Of a stretch of DNA of 62,000 nt, positions 43,957-54,231 are shown piece after piece. The position numbers were made by a program, and so were the translations under genes. The stretch comes from Glandiceps talaboti. Lineage: Eukaryota > Hemichordata > Enteropneusta > Spengelidae. The stretch covers positions 18,238,985-18,300,984 of the forward strand of contig NC_135562.1 of NCBI RefSeq assembly GCF_964340395.1, written 5' to 3'. The notes under the pieces were generated by a model. It was not told where the DNA came from. It worked only from the letters and a program-made list of their open reading frames with translations, and did no database searches. Position 1 is the first letter of the stretch; each line of letters starts with the position of its first letter.

Positions 43957-43964
43957 TTTCTGAC

Positions 43965-45965
43965 ACATTTTGTCCGATCCAACTCCTTCTGATGCTGTAT
44001 GCTTGAGATACATTTGTACCTGATAGAACCTTTGAATGTGATCGTACCCAGGTCAATTTTCTATTTCTTTTTCTGGTACAAAAATTTGACAAAAAAATCT
44101 TCAAGCAACATCTACTGGCACAGTATAACTGATCAACTCTATATTTGTAATTGTAATTGTGTACACATAATACATTATATATTTTGAGTCATATTAAGTA
44201 CCTTGCTGTGAATTTCTGTATATAAATAAGTGAGGGGACAGGCCCAGACAAGATGTAAGCTATTTCCTGACTCCCTATTTAACCACTGCTGATTATGTAA
44301 TCACTATGTGACAGCCACTGCTTCGCTGTGATCACCGATGGCGACAGATTGATTTTGATTTTCTGAACTTTACAATGATTATCTAGCACAGTCTCTACGT
44401 AAAATATAATAACTTATCTTTCCAAATTTGAAGCAAAAAAAACCTAGTTTTCATCAACAGCCATTTTACACTTGAAAGTTAATACAACTACATATCTATA
44501 CTATCTCTACATGATTGATGTTACAAAATTTTTCCAGGAAAATTGTCAAATTTAAGGGAAATTTATATAGTGTTAAATAAAGTATTGTGATTCAAATTAA
44601 CATTAGATTTATGTGGTACACAAGATTCAAATGGTTAATAAAGGTTGATGGAGAACCTGTTTAGTTCACAGGAATTTTTTTATACATTCAAAAGTGAATG
44701 TTCATGGACTCTTGAATCCATGGTTTCAAATGAAAATTTCTACTCACAGAGTCAAACACTTTTTGGTGGAAGTGAATCCCAAATTTCCATTGACGTTGTT
44801 TTGTCAGTACAGTCAGTGGTGTACTTCAATAGGCAGTTCTGAGAATGAATGTCATTGTAAAAATAGCAACAATTTGGGAATCTTTTCCACAACATTTTTT
44901 GACTCTGTGGTTAGAAATTTTCAATTCAAATTACATGTCAGTCACATGAATAAATATAAAAAATAAATATACATAATTACAGACTTTCTAGTATACAAAT
45001 ATAGTAAGGTTCTGCACTTTGCATTCTTTGCTAATAAATGACTATTCTACATGACTTTTTACATTGTGACCTTTGATTTGACCTTTGACACCATTGCTAT
45101 TACCCTGGTAAGCTTGATGTTCCAGCATTTTGTATATACCACTTATATTATGATATAGTTCTCTCATAAGTTTGCAGCAAAACGTGTTGTTACTGGTAAA
45201 AGGCTGTGGGTTCACTTCTGAGATGCACTGATGAAACATTAAAAGCCTGAAAAAAACCCAGGTAAGAGCGTTACAAACAGAAACTCAAATATGATAAAAT
45301 GAACATCAAATTAATAGTTCATACTCTGGGGAAATAAATTTTGACAAATTAAGACAGGAAGATACCAGAACTATTATCATATACACTTAGTATCATTTCC
45401 AATGTAATTCATGTAGAATCACACCCAGGCACACATTGCCCAAATAAGGCATGTGCGCTTGTTGATATTCATGGAGTCTGTGATCTGACTCTCGCTAGCA
45501 TTACATGTTTTCGCATATCGGTAATATAAGGTTTCAATGTCAAATTTGTGTAGTTTTCAGATACAAATGATATCTCCGTGCCAGTTTACTACTACAGTGT
45601 ACAAAAAGCCTTTCATTTTGGATATTGGTTAAGCCCTTCTACCATACAATTACAAGTAGGGTCCACAACATGACAACAACAAGATTTCAATCACAGTGAT
45701 CAGTGCATAAGAAGACCAATGGATTAGTTCATTTATGTAGACTTCCATTGTACATTTTCTCTAAAATCATTTTAATCATGATCCTAAAATATCAGTTTGT
45801 GTCATTTACTAACTTGTCAAAATGAAGAATGCCTTAATATAGTCATACAGGCAGTCACCTGTGGTTCTGCAGTTAATACCAATTACTTACAAAGATGTCA
45901 TAAACACTGCCATCTAGTGGTAAGACAGGGCAATGATATAATGATGTGGATTGCTTCAAAGTAAA
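43965..45965. other. non-coding; may include 3' UTR of the SAM gene
   Basis: No coding exon was recognised on either strand. The left part borders the transposon, and the right part follows the SAM gene stop codon on the minus strand and could be its 3' UTR. Confidence 0.4.
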
Positions 45966-46137
45966 TCAAAGGTGAATTGTGTTTGCATTGGCACAGTAGG
46001 AGTCAGACAGACATTTTAATCTCAATGGATTACTACTAATAAAGAATAATGTCTTACTGGATCCTTTGAGTAGAGCTTTCAGTTCAACCTGTTCGTGCTT
46101 CACTCGCAGTTTGAGTATATAATTCAGCAACTCTGAT
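45966..46137 (-). CDS. SAM gene last coding exon
   Basis: The acceptor attatag precedes 46137. The exon encodes the final SAM helix (SELLNYILKLRVKHEQ), then a tail ending at TGA (45968-45966). Fifty-seven codons plus one base. Confidence 0.78.
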
Positions 46138-49100
46138 CTATAATACAATAATGCTGAATTTCAGTAATGCAGCAAAACCATTATATCAAGCAGAATGGAT
46201 TAATTGGTACTTATATATTGCATAATTTTTGACATTTTTGTTAAACATGTATCATAAAAAGTTACTTATGTTTAACTACTTCCTGAAACATGTCTACGCA
46301 TCACTGGCAGAATTCTTACATTATAGGCTGGTGCAATACTGAATTTACAAACAAAATATTTTCTCATACATCTTTTTATTCATAGTACTTGACCCCAACT
46401 CAAATTGTAAAACGAACAACACAAGTATTTATTTGAATCATACAAATGTCGCCATCTCTACCAATAAAAGTTCCAGGTATTCATTTTCTTTTGTCTCACA
46501 TGTTTATGTTTGAATAAATGTATTTTGTTTTGAAGGATAATGAGAATTTAGCTTTTAAAAGTTGTTTTATATCATGTTGGGTCATTTATTTACCCCTGGG
46601 GTCAACCCAAACTTGGATGCATGGAAAACAACACCATAAGATGTATTGTAATACAATTCAGGACATGTATCCTCAGACCAGACTAGTCTTATTTTAATAT
46701 TTACTGTGCACCAAATTACAGAAAACATGTTAAATTCCACCACATGGAACATTAATATCTTCTACAATACAGGTATTTCAGACAGTCTTTATCAAAGGAC
46801 CCAGAGATGTCACACAAACTATATTTTATAGTCAAATATTTGAAACCGTCTTACATGTAATCTTGCATTTTAACATAATATTTTATTTCTCAACTATTAC
46901 AATGCACAATATTAAATCACATTCACCACATAATTGGGGAATCATAAATAACAGGAAACATGTTGAAAATAACTTAAAAGTCACAGTTTCAATCTCAGGT
47001 TCTCACATTAATCTTATGACATTTGGGAGCCATACTGATTTACATAAATAGGACAACTCATTGTTCCGGATAAAAATATTCTATAGCTCTACTGGACAAC
47101 CATTTTTCACACCAACATTGCAATCAAAATCTAAAATGGGCCTTTAAGGACAGATTTACAAGAACTTCTATGCCATACATTACCTGTGTTCTCGACTGGG
47201 AATACCCATTTGTTCTAGTTTCCTCATGTCTAGTTTAACCAAAGCACGGCCTGGAAAACAAGACAAAAACTAGTAGTCTAAATAATAACTCTGTGGTAAC
47301 TTTTCATGGGGAAAGTTTCAGATACTACACAAGGGTAAGAATGCCACATTTGTAGGAATGCTACTCAAGGAAATAAAGTCATTTTCATAAACTTCAGGTT
47401 CCCAGGAGTCACTTCCTGCCTCACTGAAATTTTATGTTATTACTGAGAACAAAGTTAAAATTGGCTTCACATCCATTGTCCCAACAGTGGTCCAGCATTG
47501 CCTCATTGGAATTAGCAGACATGCATAAAGTATTTGATAAACAATAAATATTCACAACTATTTATCTAGAGGTAATAAGCACTTAGGATTCATGAATATG
47601 TATTGCTCATCTATGTACATGCATGTCTACTGACACAGTGTTGGATCACTAATAAGACTGTCATGCAAAAATTAATGTGGAACAAGTTCCAATTTGGTGT
47701 TTTATGGTAAATGCGTAAAATTTATTTGATATAAATTCATTACATATGACTCTCCAGAACCAAAAGTTTGCAAAATACTTTTCCTGGAGTGATATTCCTC
47801 TTTGACAAGATCCTCTATTTGAAAATGAACTTTACAATTGTGTAAGAAGTATTGCAGTGACTGTTTCTGTTTTACAAGTACAGATGAACAGTTTTGATCC
47901 TTCTCAAGCTATGACAATTGCAGCTGAAAATGGAATATGGTTAGCCCAACATATGTCATACATGTATATCACACTTGTACATCTTTCATATATTAACCAT
48001 GAGTATACACAATGAACTGCCCTATACTCTGTACTGATCATGTACCGTAAACCTGGAAAGTTTTGCTAAAGACTTATTTTCGCTAATTTCACTGGAAAAC
48101 AAAAATGCAAAAATAACAAGTAGTGACTAAGATGCCATCTTGCACATGAACACAATGTACCCATCTGATAATTAGAGAAAATTGGTCTTTGAGAACTTGC
48201 TGAAGACTGTAAAACCGCAAAATTTTGTAGTAGTGAAAATATCTAGGTTTACAGTACACTAACCTGATATTTCATGCTCTTCAAAGATGTTGCCATAGAG
48301 ACCATAGTAAGTAGGACAGTATCTTCGTAACCATTTTGTGACATCAACGACATTCCACATAAACACAGACTTGGATTTTGGCTTCTTCTACATCATACAT
48401 GTATATAAAAATACCTTGGATGAATATTGATTCAACATGAAACTCGTTACTGAATACACAAGCTTTCTATCAAAATATCAAAATACAATATTAGGAAAAG
48501 ATTGCTCACTAACGTCAGATAAATATAACTTGATTTGATTAGGAAATTGGACTAAGAATATGGATGAATATTAAGTATTCTTCATAATGAAGGTAATAAG
48601 TTCCCTTCTAACTTCAGTGTCTTCCCTATATAGGTAACAGGAGTACTTGATGTCATCTTCTGATTTCAAATAATATTTTTTTTACTGGCAGACATACACG
48701 GGTACTGTGCCATTTTGTATTCTTCTTCAACCAGTAAACAGGCCTGCTGAGACTTTCTTTGTAATTTTATTGAATTTTTGGATGGTAAAAGGATAATATA
48801 ATGTGCCCTCTGGTAAAAATCTGAAATAAATGGGCCAGACCCTAACTCTCTGAGCAAGGTACTTGAATGTAACTGATCAGGGCCTATCGGGTAGAATGAT
48901 AAGGAACTAAGTGCATACAATACAATACTTTGCTCGTTATACGTATGTATTGTGTACAAGGTTTGATAAATTTCATGTACATAACAAACATACTACATAC
49001 ATGTACAAGTATGTAGATTGGAACTGGCACTTATAAGTTATTGTTCCACTTCTTTTTGCAGTAGAATTAGATTTGTGGATGCAAGATAACATTTTGATGT

Positions 49101-49195
49101 CATCATGCAATACTGACCTTACTGGGTGACTTGAGGCTTCCACTCTGAGAGTCTGGAGAGGGTATATCCCTACATGTTGTACTCTTGCTACTCAT
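45966..49195 (-). CDS. SAM-domain protein of SAMD10/SAMD12 type, four coding exons
   Basis: On the minus strand four exons join in phase to 146 codons: 49195-49118, 48387-48264, 47250-47184 and 46137-45966. All borders are GT-AG. The protein starts with a short Ser-rich tail (MSSKSTTCRDIPSPDSQ), then a SAM domain at about residues 35-105: VVDVTKWLRRYCPTYYGLYG, FEEHEISGRALVKLD, KLEQMGIPSREHR, ELLNYILKLRVKHEQ. The WN/WT..DV..WL start, GRAL..L and MGI...HR pattern is that of SAMD10/SAMD12 and fly hyphen. SAM domains of this kind act as adaptors that self-associate, and a signalling-adaptor role is inferred from the family. The tail after about residue 115 is not conserved-looking; a GTAAGA within it (46049 region) could be a further donor, so the true C-terminus may differ. 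Confidence 0.85.
46138..47183 (-). other. SAM gene intron 3
   Basis: AT-rich intron. No repeat or nested gene recognised. Confidence 0.6.
47184..47250 (-). CDS. SAM gene coding exon 3 (core of SAM domain)
   Basis: The 67-nt exon between ttttccag and gtaatg encodes RALVKLDMRKLEQMGIPSRE. The split glycine codon (G|GC) joins it in phase to exon 2. No ORF finder would show it because of its length. Confidence 0.82.
47251..48263 (-). other. SAM gene intron 2
   Basis: AT-rich intron. Nothing else recognised. Confidence 0.6.
48264..48387 (-). CDS. SAM gene coding exon 2 (first half of SAM domain)
   Basis: The acceptor is a tandem tag|aag site, so the exon may begin at 48387 or 48384, adding or dropping one Lys. 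It encodes KPKSKSVFMWNVVDVTKWL onward and ends after ATATCA-G with donor gttag. Confidence 0.8.
48388..49117 (-). other. SAM gene intron 1 (between coding exons)
   Basis: AT-rich intron. A 97-codon ORF on the minus strand at 48666-48959 has no domain. Confidence 0.6.
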
Positions 49196-49234
49196 TGTAA
49201 TGTTTTAATTTTGGAAATTATATGGATAAGCTAC
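49118..49234 (-). CDS. SAM gene exon with start codon
   Basis: The acceptor gttattttgcag ends at 49235. A short 5' UTR is followed by ATG (49195-49193) and 26 codons, then the donor AAG|gtcagt at 49117. The upstream acceptor shows that at least one noncoding 5' exon exists. Phase 0 at its end. Confidence 0.75.
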
Positions 49235-50511
49235 CTGCAAAATAACAAACTGAAGACAAGGAAATGGTTATTAGCCCTAACAGTTTAGTAGTTATCTATA
49301 CATGTACATGTACAATGTACATGTAACTTCAATGTACATGCTAATATACCTTGATTAATGGTGTACAATATATACATGTACATGTGTAACAGGGCCAGGG
49401 CCCAATGATGTTTCACTTTAACTGTGATGCACTCTTGATATTTGCATTCAGAGCTTGTGGTGTTCTTTGCAGCCATTTGCATAATTATGATTCATGATTG
49501 AAACGAGTAAAACTGCAGAGAAAACTGCAAGCATTAGTGCAAATACCATTCGTCATGTAGTATCCATACTGAGACACAAGCCTGGCACCATGATATCACA
49601 CACAGAACATGGCCTAAATGTGGTGCAAATTTTGATTGGCTGTGAGACACAAGATTATTCAAATAAAGACACCAATGTGCTGTATATGATCAATTACATA
49701 AGGGGTGAGAGTAATAGTTGGATATGGGATAACAAAGTAAACTCATTTTCTTTTCGTTGGGGGGGGGGGGGAGAGCTATTTTAGTTCTCATCCTACAAAA
49801 TCGATTATTTTTTACATTTAATGGATCTGTTTTGTACCCCTAAAACTTAAACAAAGACATTTCTAAAATATGTCATCAAATTGAGAAATTGAAGAATTTT
49901 CGCAATATATAGTAAAAGCATGATACTAAAACACAGTAAAATGTCAATAAAAGATATACAGACTGGGTATGTATTCATAGTAGTTATATACCACTGCATT
50001 TGGAAGTGATTGTGTTGTCTAAAACATTTTCAATACTGGGGTGTTGAATCAAACTCACTGGGGTATTGAATCAGAAACACAGCCAATCAAAATTTTGTTA
50101 GCAATGCTTTTTGTAAGAGAAATGAATTTATGTACAATGTTTAAAGATTTGTATTACTTTAGTGTCTTGTAAGCTTAGCCCTAGGGGCTGGGTGTGGCTA
50201 TGGGTAAGTCCACACATGACACTTTAATAAATAAACATAACATAACAAATTAAACATAACATAACATAACTGGGGTTGATTATTATTGGTGAGAATTGGT
50301 TGACAATGTTCAAAGTATTTCTTCTCTGAATCCCCTTTTATATCATTCTGTAATGATATATGTACTACTACAATAAAAAAGGTGGCCATTTTCGATCATG
50401 ATTCGACGACACTGGTTGCTCATCGCCCTACTTATTTACAACTGATTTTGCGCAATCACAGCCCTGTGCCGCGGTTCAACTGCAATGTCTACAGTCTAGC
50501 TCGCCTCTCGG
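49235..50511 (-). other. probable 5' intron of SAM gene, left of the LINE
   Basis: Contains tacatgta-rich sequence (49300-49385), a G-run near 49759-49770 and short 'aacataacat' repeats near 50235-50270. No exon seen. Confidence 0.45.
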
Positions 50512-53500
50512 ATTATCTTGTCTTGTCTTGTCTTGTCTTGTCCATTACTGTACAAAACGCCAGATGTGGCTATACACGTACAGTTCGTCATGCATCACAC
50601 TTTCAATTTTTCCCTTATTCCACATTGAGATTGACTAGTGATTTAAAAACTGCCACATCTTTTGCTGCTTTTGTACTTGGTGGTAATGAGTTCCATAGAG
50701 GTATAGTACGTGGGTATAGTGAATAGTGATAACAATCTTTATTGGAGCGAATGGTATTGTAGTTTAACTTCTGTGTTTGACGGGTGTTGTGTTTGGTTTG
50801 GTTTTCTTGATGAAGGTGTTTTATATTTGTAGGGGTGATTTCGTGTGTTTCTTTGAAAATTGTGACGAGTCTTGACTTAGTTCTTCTATTCTGTAGTGAT
50901 TCCCAGTCTAGAGTTTTTAGTATGGCTGTGATGCTTGTTGTGCGTCTGTAGTCATTGGTAACGAATCTGGCTGCTCTCCTTTGTACTTTTTCAAGTTGTT
51001 CCTGATGAGTTTTCTGGTATGGATCCCAGATTGTACTACAGTACTCAAGTCTGGGTCGAACTAGTGTTTTGTAGGCTATTTCCTTTGTGTTCCTGGAGCA
51101 GTTCCAAAGGTTCCTTTTGAGTAAACCAAGTATGCTGTTTGCTTTGTTTGTGGTTTGGTGAATGTGCTGGGCCCATGAAAGGTTGCTTGATAGTTGTATT
51201 CCTAGGTATGGATGATGTTCTACTTTCTGAAGGATGTTATTGTTCATGTGATACTGGTATGGAGTGAACTTTTTCTTGTGTGTTACGTGCATAATGAAAC
51301 ATTTTGATGTGTTGAACTTCATTTGCCATCTTTTTTCCCAGTTGCATAGGGAGTTTATATCATTTTGTAGTATTTCAGTATCAGCTGGAGTATTGATTTC
51401 TCTGTACACAATGAGGTCATCTGCAAACAGTCTTACATGTGAATTAACATAATCAGGTAAGTCGTTAATGTATGTGAGGAACAGTAGAGGGCCAAGCACG
51501 GTCCCCTGGGGAACACCGGAGATGACTGCTGTATGAGATGAAGACTGTCCGTCGATGACTACTCTTTGATGACGTTTGGTGAGGAAGTTTTCTATCCATA
51601 GCTTGGTACTGGTTCTTACTCCAAAATGGTCAACTTTAGCAAGTAGTCGTTGGTGGGGGACCATATCGAAGGCTTTGCTAAAATCCATTATACACAGGTC
51701 TACTTGCCCACGCTGGTCTAAGATTTTTGCAAGGTCATCAATCAAGCCTGTGAGTTGTGTTTCACATGAACGTCCACTTCTGAATCCGTGTTGTCTATCG
51801 CAGAGTATGGAGTACTTTTCGAAATGGTTCATTATGTTGCTATGTATAATATGTTCCAGTTGTTTACAAGCGATACTAGTGAGTGATACCGGTCTATAGT
51901 TACTTGGAAGAGATCTCTCCCCTTTCTTGTGGATTGGTGAAACATTTGCATTTAACCAGTCTTTTGGTAGGGTTCCTGTTGATATTGATTTCTGGTAGAT
52001 TTTTTGTAATATGGGTGCAATACTTGTGGCGCATTCTTTGAGTATTCTTGCGGGTATGTTGTCCGGTCCTGATGCTTTGTTTACTTTCAGATTTTTGAGC
52101 AATTTTTCTATTCCTATAGTTGTGATTGTGATGTCTGGCATTTTTGGGATCTTGCTAATGCCTAAGTTTGGGATGCAGGTAAGATCTTCATTTGTGAAGA
52201 CGGAGCAAAACTGATTATTTAGGATTTCAGCCTTTTCCTTTGCGCTAGATGCTATGCGGCCCATGCTGGACAGTGGCGAGACACCAATGACATCTCTGCG
52301 GAGCGCTTTGATGTAGTTCCAGAATGGTTTGGTGTTATCTGTCTGGAGGCTTTGACCAATGGTATTTATGTGTTCTTGTCGCAGTTTTCTCATCTGTTTG
52401 TCGTTTCGTCTTCTTAGTTCTTTGAATTTGTCCCATAATATAAAGTTTCCGGTCTTTCTTGCTTTGTCATATAGTTTGCGTTTTTTCCTGATATTTCTTT
52501 TAAGAGTAGAATTTATCCATGGTACGTTTGGTTTAGATGAAGTTATTTTTGAAGGTATATTGTCATTCATTGCTGTCTGAATTTTATCTGAGAACTGGTT
52601 CCAGAGTTCGTCTATATTCAACTGGTTTACTATGTCTTCAGTAAGGCTACTGTTAAGAGCATCGAGTTCATTTGACATCTTGTTAAAGTCGGCTTTATGA
52701 TAGAGGTACACTTTCCGTTTTGGTAACTTGACAATTTTTGGCTTGATAGAAGCATGTAAGACAACAATGTCATGGTCACTTATGCCAGGCTTTATCTGGA
52801 TGCTGTTTACAAAAGTGGGGTTGTTGGTAAAACACAGGTCTAAGATACTATTTTCTCTGGTTGGTTCTAATACCATCTGTTGCAAATTATTGTTCATGGT
52901 GATGTCGATCATAGCTTTGCTGGGTCCAGGGTATCTACCACAGGGTTTGAATGAATTTGAGTGCCAATCAACATCTGGTAAGTTGAAGTCTCCTAGTATC
53001 CAGACTGATGCATTTTTTGGTATGACTTCTAATGAGTTTTCTAGAAGACGTACATACTCAGGACCTGTCTTCTGTGAGCGATAGAAAGCGCCTATGAACA
53101 TTGGTGCAATACCGTTTACATGGATGCTAATCCATTTCATTTCACAGTCAACTTGATCGAGGTGATGTTCGTCTTGGGCAATGAGATTATTTTTAACTGC
53201 AACAAATACTCCTCCATGGTAATCATTATTTATTGTCCTGTCTTTGCGGAATACATTGAAGTTTGCAGGAAAGATTTCACCACTATTAATGTCACTATGA
53301 AGCCAAGATTCAGTTCCAACAACTATATCTGGGTCTTCTTCCTGTAGGAGGTACTGAAAACCAGCAAGTTTTGCGCGTACACTCTGGCAATTTACATTGA
53401 TGATTTTGAGGGGATGTATTTTGGATTTTGCCTTACGAGGCTTTGGTTTATTTACTTTGGTCGTCTTTGTAGTTGTGGTTCTATTAGTTGGGCTAGATGT

Positions 53501-53775
53501 CTTGATTGGGTTTATATTGCTTAGATCTGATGGTAGACTGTCAATGGTATCATCTTCACTGATGTCAGATAATGTATCAAAGCTATTCATGGTTTCTATA
53601 TCACACATATCAATGAAGTATGAAGAGTGAAAGTTCGGTAGGCCACAGTCACAGCAGAGCCAAGTATAGGATGGGTGTGCAGTAAGGGTGTTGTACACTT
53701 CATCATTCATACTGAGACAGTATTTATGAAACCAGTTGTCACATTGTTCACACTGGATGCATTCTTGTCCCCATC
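50512..53775 (-). mobile_element. CR1/Jockey-like LINE with (ACAAG)n tail
   Basis: On the minus strand a long pol ORF is followed by about 60 bp of 3' UTR and a pentanucleotide tail (plus strand cttgtcttgtcttgtcttg at 50518-50541). The left part of the pol product includes half of a PHD-like zinc finger, whose earlier cysteines lie upstream of the first ATG, in the same frame back to a TGA near 53773. The element is probably 5'-truncated there. It sits in the inferred first intron of the SAM gene in the same orientation. Confidence 0.82.
50615..53710 (-). CDS. LINE pol: PHD-like finger, endonuclease, reverse transcriptase
   Basis: This 1031-codon frame has no internal stop. It starts inside a PHD-like finger: upstream in frame are ECIQCEQCDNWFHKYC, then TWLCCDCGLP at residues 17-26. 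The APE-type endonuclease has VGTESWLH, ILGDFNLPDVDW near 240 and SDHDIVVLH near 313. The reverse transcriptase has SNYRPVSLTS, LCIMDFSKAFDMVPH near 677, GVPQGTVLGPLLF and the catalytic FADD near 763. The C-terminal segment keeps LGIQLSSNLSWAQHI and IPLWNSLPPS. Order and motifs are those of CR1/Jockey-group elements, and length is usual. It may still encode an active enzyme, although its N-terminus is incomplete. Confidence 0.9.
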   Translation of the reverse strand: MNDEVYNTLTAHPSYTWLCCDCGLPNFHSSYFIDMCDIETMNSFDTLSDISEDDTIDSLPSDLSNINPIKTSSPTNRTTTTKTTKVNKPKPRKAKSKIHPLKIINVNCQSVRAKLAGFQYLLQEEDPDIVVGTESWLHSDINSGEIFPANFNVFRKDRTINNDYHGGVFVAVKNNLIAQDEHHLDQVDCEMKWISIHVNGIAPMFIGAFYRSQKTGPEYVRLLENSLEVIPKNASVWILGDFNLPDVDWHSNSFKPCGRYPGPSKAMIDITMNNNLQQMVLEPTRENSILDLCFTNNPTFVNSIQIKPGISDHDIVVLHASIKPKIVKLPKRKVYLYHKADFNKMSNELDALNSSLTEDIVNQLNIDELWNQFSDKIQTAMNDNIPSKITSSKPNVPWINSTLKRNIRKKRKLYDKARKTGNFILWDKFKELRRRNDKQMRKLRQEHINTIGQSLQTDNTKPFWNYIKALRRDVIGVSPLSSMGRIASSAKEKAEILNNQFCSVFTNEDLTCIPNLGISKIPKMPDITITTIGIEKLLKNLKVNKASGPDNIPARILKECATSIAPILQKIYQKSISTGTLPKDWLNANVSPIHKKGERSLPSNYRPVSLTSIACKQLEHIIHSNIMNHFEKYSILCDRQHGFRSGRSCETQLTGLIDDLAKILDQRGQVDLCIMDFSKAFDMVPHQRLLAKVDHFGVRTSTKLWIENFLTKRHQRVVIDGQSSSHTAVISGVPQGTVLGPLLFLTYINDLPDYVNSHVRLFADDLIVYREINTPADTEILQNDINSLCNWEKRWQMKFNTSKCFIMHVTHKKKFTPYQYHMNNNILQKVEHHPYLGIQLSSNLSWAQHIHQTTNKANSILGLLKRNLWNCSRNTKEIAYKTLVRPRLEYCSTIWDPYQKTHQEQLEKVQRRAARFVTNDYRRTTSITAILKTLDWESLQNRRTKSRLVTIFKETHEITPTNIKHLHQENQTKHNTRQTQKLNYNTIRSNKDCYHYSLYPRTIPLWNSLPPSTKAAKDVAVFKSLVNLNVE

Positions 53776-53848
53776 AATGGCGGCGGACTGCCCACTCGTC
53801 TGGAATCAATTGCAAATAATAATTTTATATCCTTTGCTGTCGACTTAC

Positions 53849-53960
53849 CTCAGTGATTCATCATCACGAGCGTTATATTACTTCAATATATGGAAGATTA
53901 GCAGATGATATCACACAGCGTTTTCCTAGTCAACATAGGTATACGTATGTATCACCAGCT
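53849..53960 (-). other. putative noncoding first exon of SAM gene
   Basis: On the minus strand the sequence 'aatcactgag|gtaagt' has a consensus splice donor with its GT at 53848-53847. An upstream noncoding exon is required by the acceptor at 49235. Its left boundary is the donor; the right end (transcription start) is a guess. The link to the SAM gene is inferred from position only. Confidence 0.42.
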
Positions 53961-54220
53961 GCTGTCAAAGGTTGCTCAAGGTCAATTCCCAACTCTCGCA
54001 AACTCTCATTTGGCAATGTTTTCACGGATCGAGAACAGTGAACGAATTGTTTGACTACCACCAGTGTAGAAGTAATTTCCACATTCAAAAGTATTTTGCA
54101 AAATGACAACAGAAACAGCAATGCTCGTTAAACATACACAAACATAGGAGTAAAACCAAAGTTTTGTTCTCGCAGCGCCCTCTTTGGACGAGACCTACTT
54201 AAAGAAGCAGCAAAACAAAT
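53850..54220. promoter_or_regulatory. probable divergent promoter (SAM gene / BSDC1-like gene)
   Basis: About 370 bp lie between the inferred SAM leader donor and the BSDC1-like ATG on opposite strands. No TATA box is evident, and CpG and purine-rich patches occur (ctcgcagcgccctctttgg). The BSDC1-like start sits in 'aaatATGGCGGaag', which matches a YY1-type element as found at start codons of many housekeeping genes. Confidence 0.45.
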
Positions 54221-54231
54221 ATGGCGGAAGG
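54221..54231 (+). CDS. BSDC1-like exon 1 (11 coding bases)
   Basis: ATGGCGGAAGG then gtgagt at 54232. Only three codons plus two bases are coding. The start is chosen because it joins in phase to exon 2 and matches the family's MAEG start. Confidence 0.8.

Larger units (their letters stand above)
39226..43964 (+). mobile_element. 4.7-kb DNA transposon with long TIRs and helicase genes
   Basis: A perfect 8-bp duplication TTTCTGAC (39226-39233 and 43957-43964) flanks a 4723-bp element. Its inverted repeats (39234-39448 and 43734-43956) begin CACAGGCACTTGTTTCC and stay collinear over about 215 bp. Inside, in order on the plus strand, are a PIF1-like helicase, a RecQ-like helicase remnant and a third ORF ending in a SAP-like segment. 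All are broken by stops or frameshifts, and no transposase is recognised. An 8-bp duplication occurs in hAT, P and KDZ/Zisupton-type elements, but the gene content does not let me choose. This copy may be a defective derivative of a larger autonomous element. Confidence 0.85.

Noticed and set aside
39226-43964. Helitron as explanation for the PIF1-like helicase
   Set aside because: Helitrons insert without target duplication and have no long inverted repeats. No Rep (HUH) motif is visible. The TIRs and 8-bp duplication contradict it.
49285-49400. tacatgtacatgta tract as a regulatory palindrome cluster
   Set aside because: The motif is scattered throughout the window as a general feature of this genome, so no specific function can be assigned.
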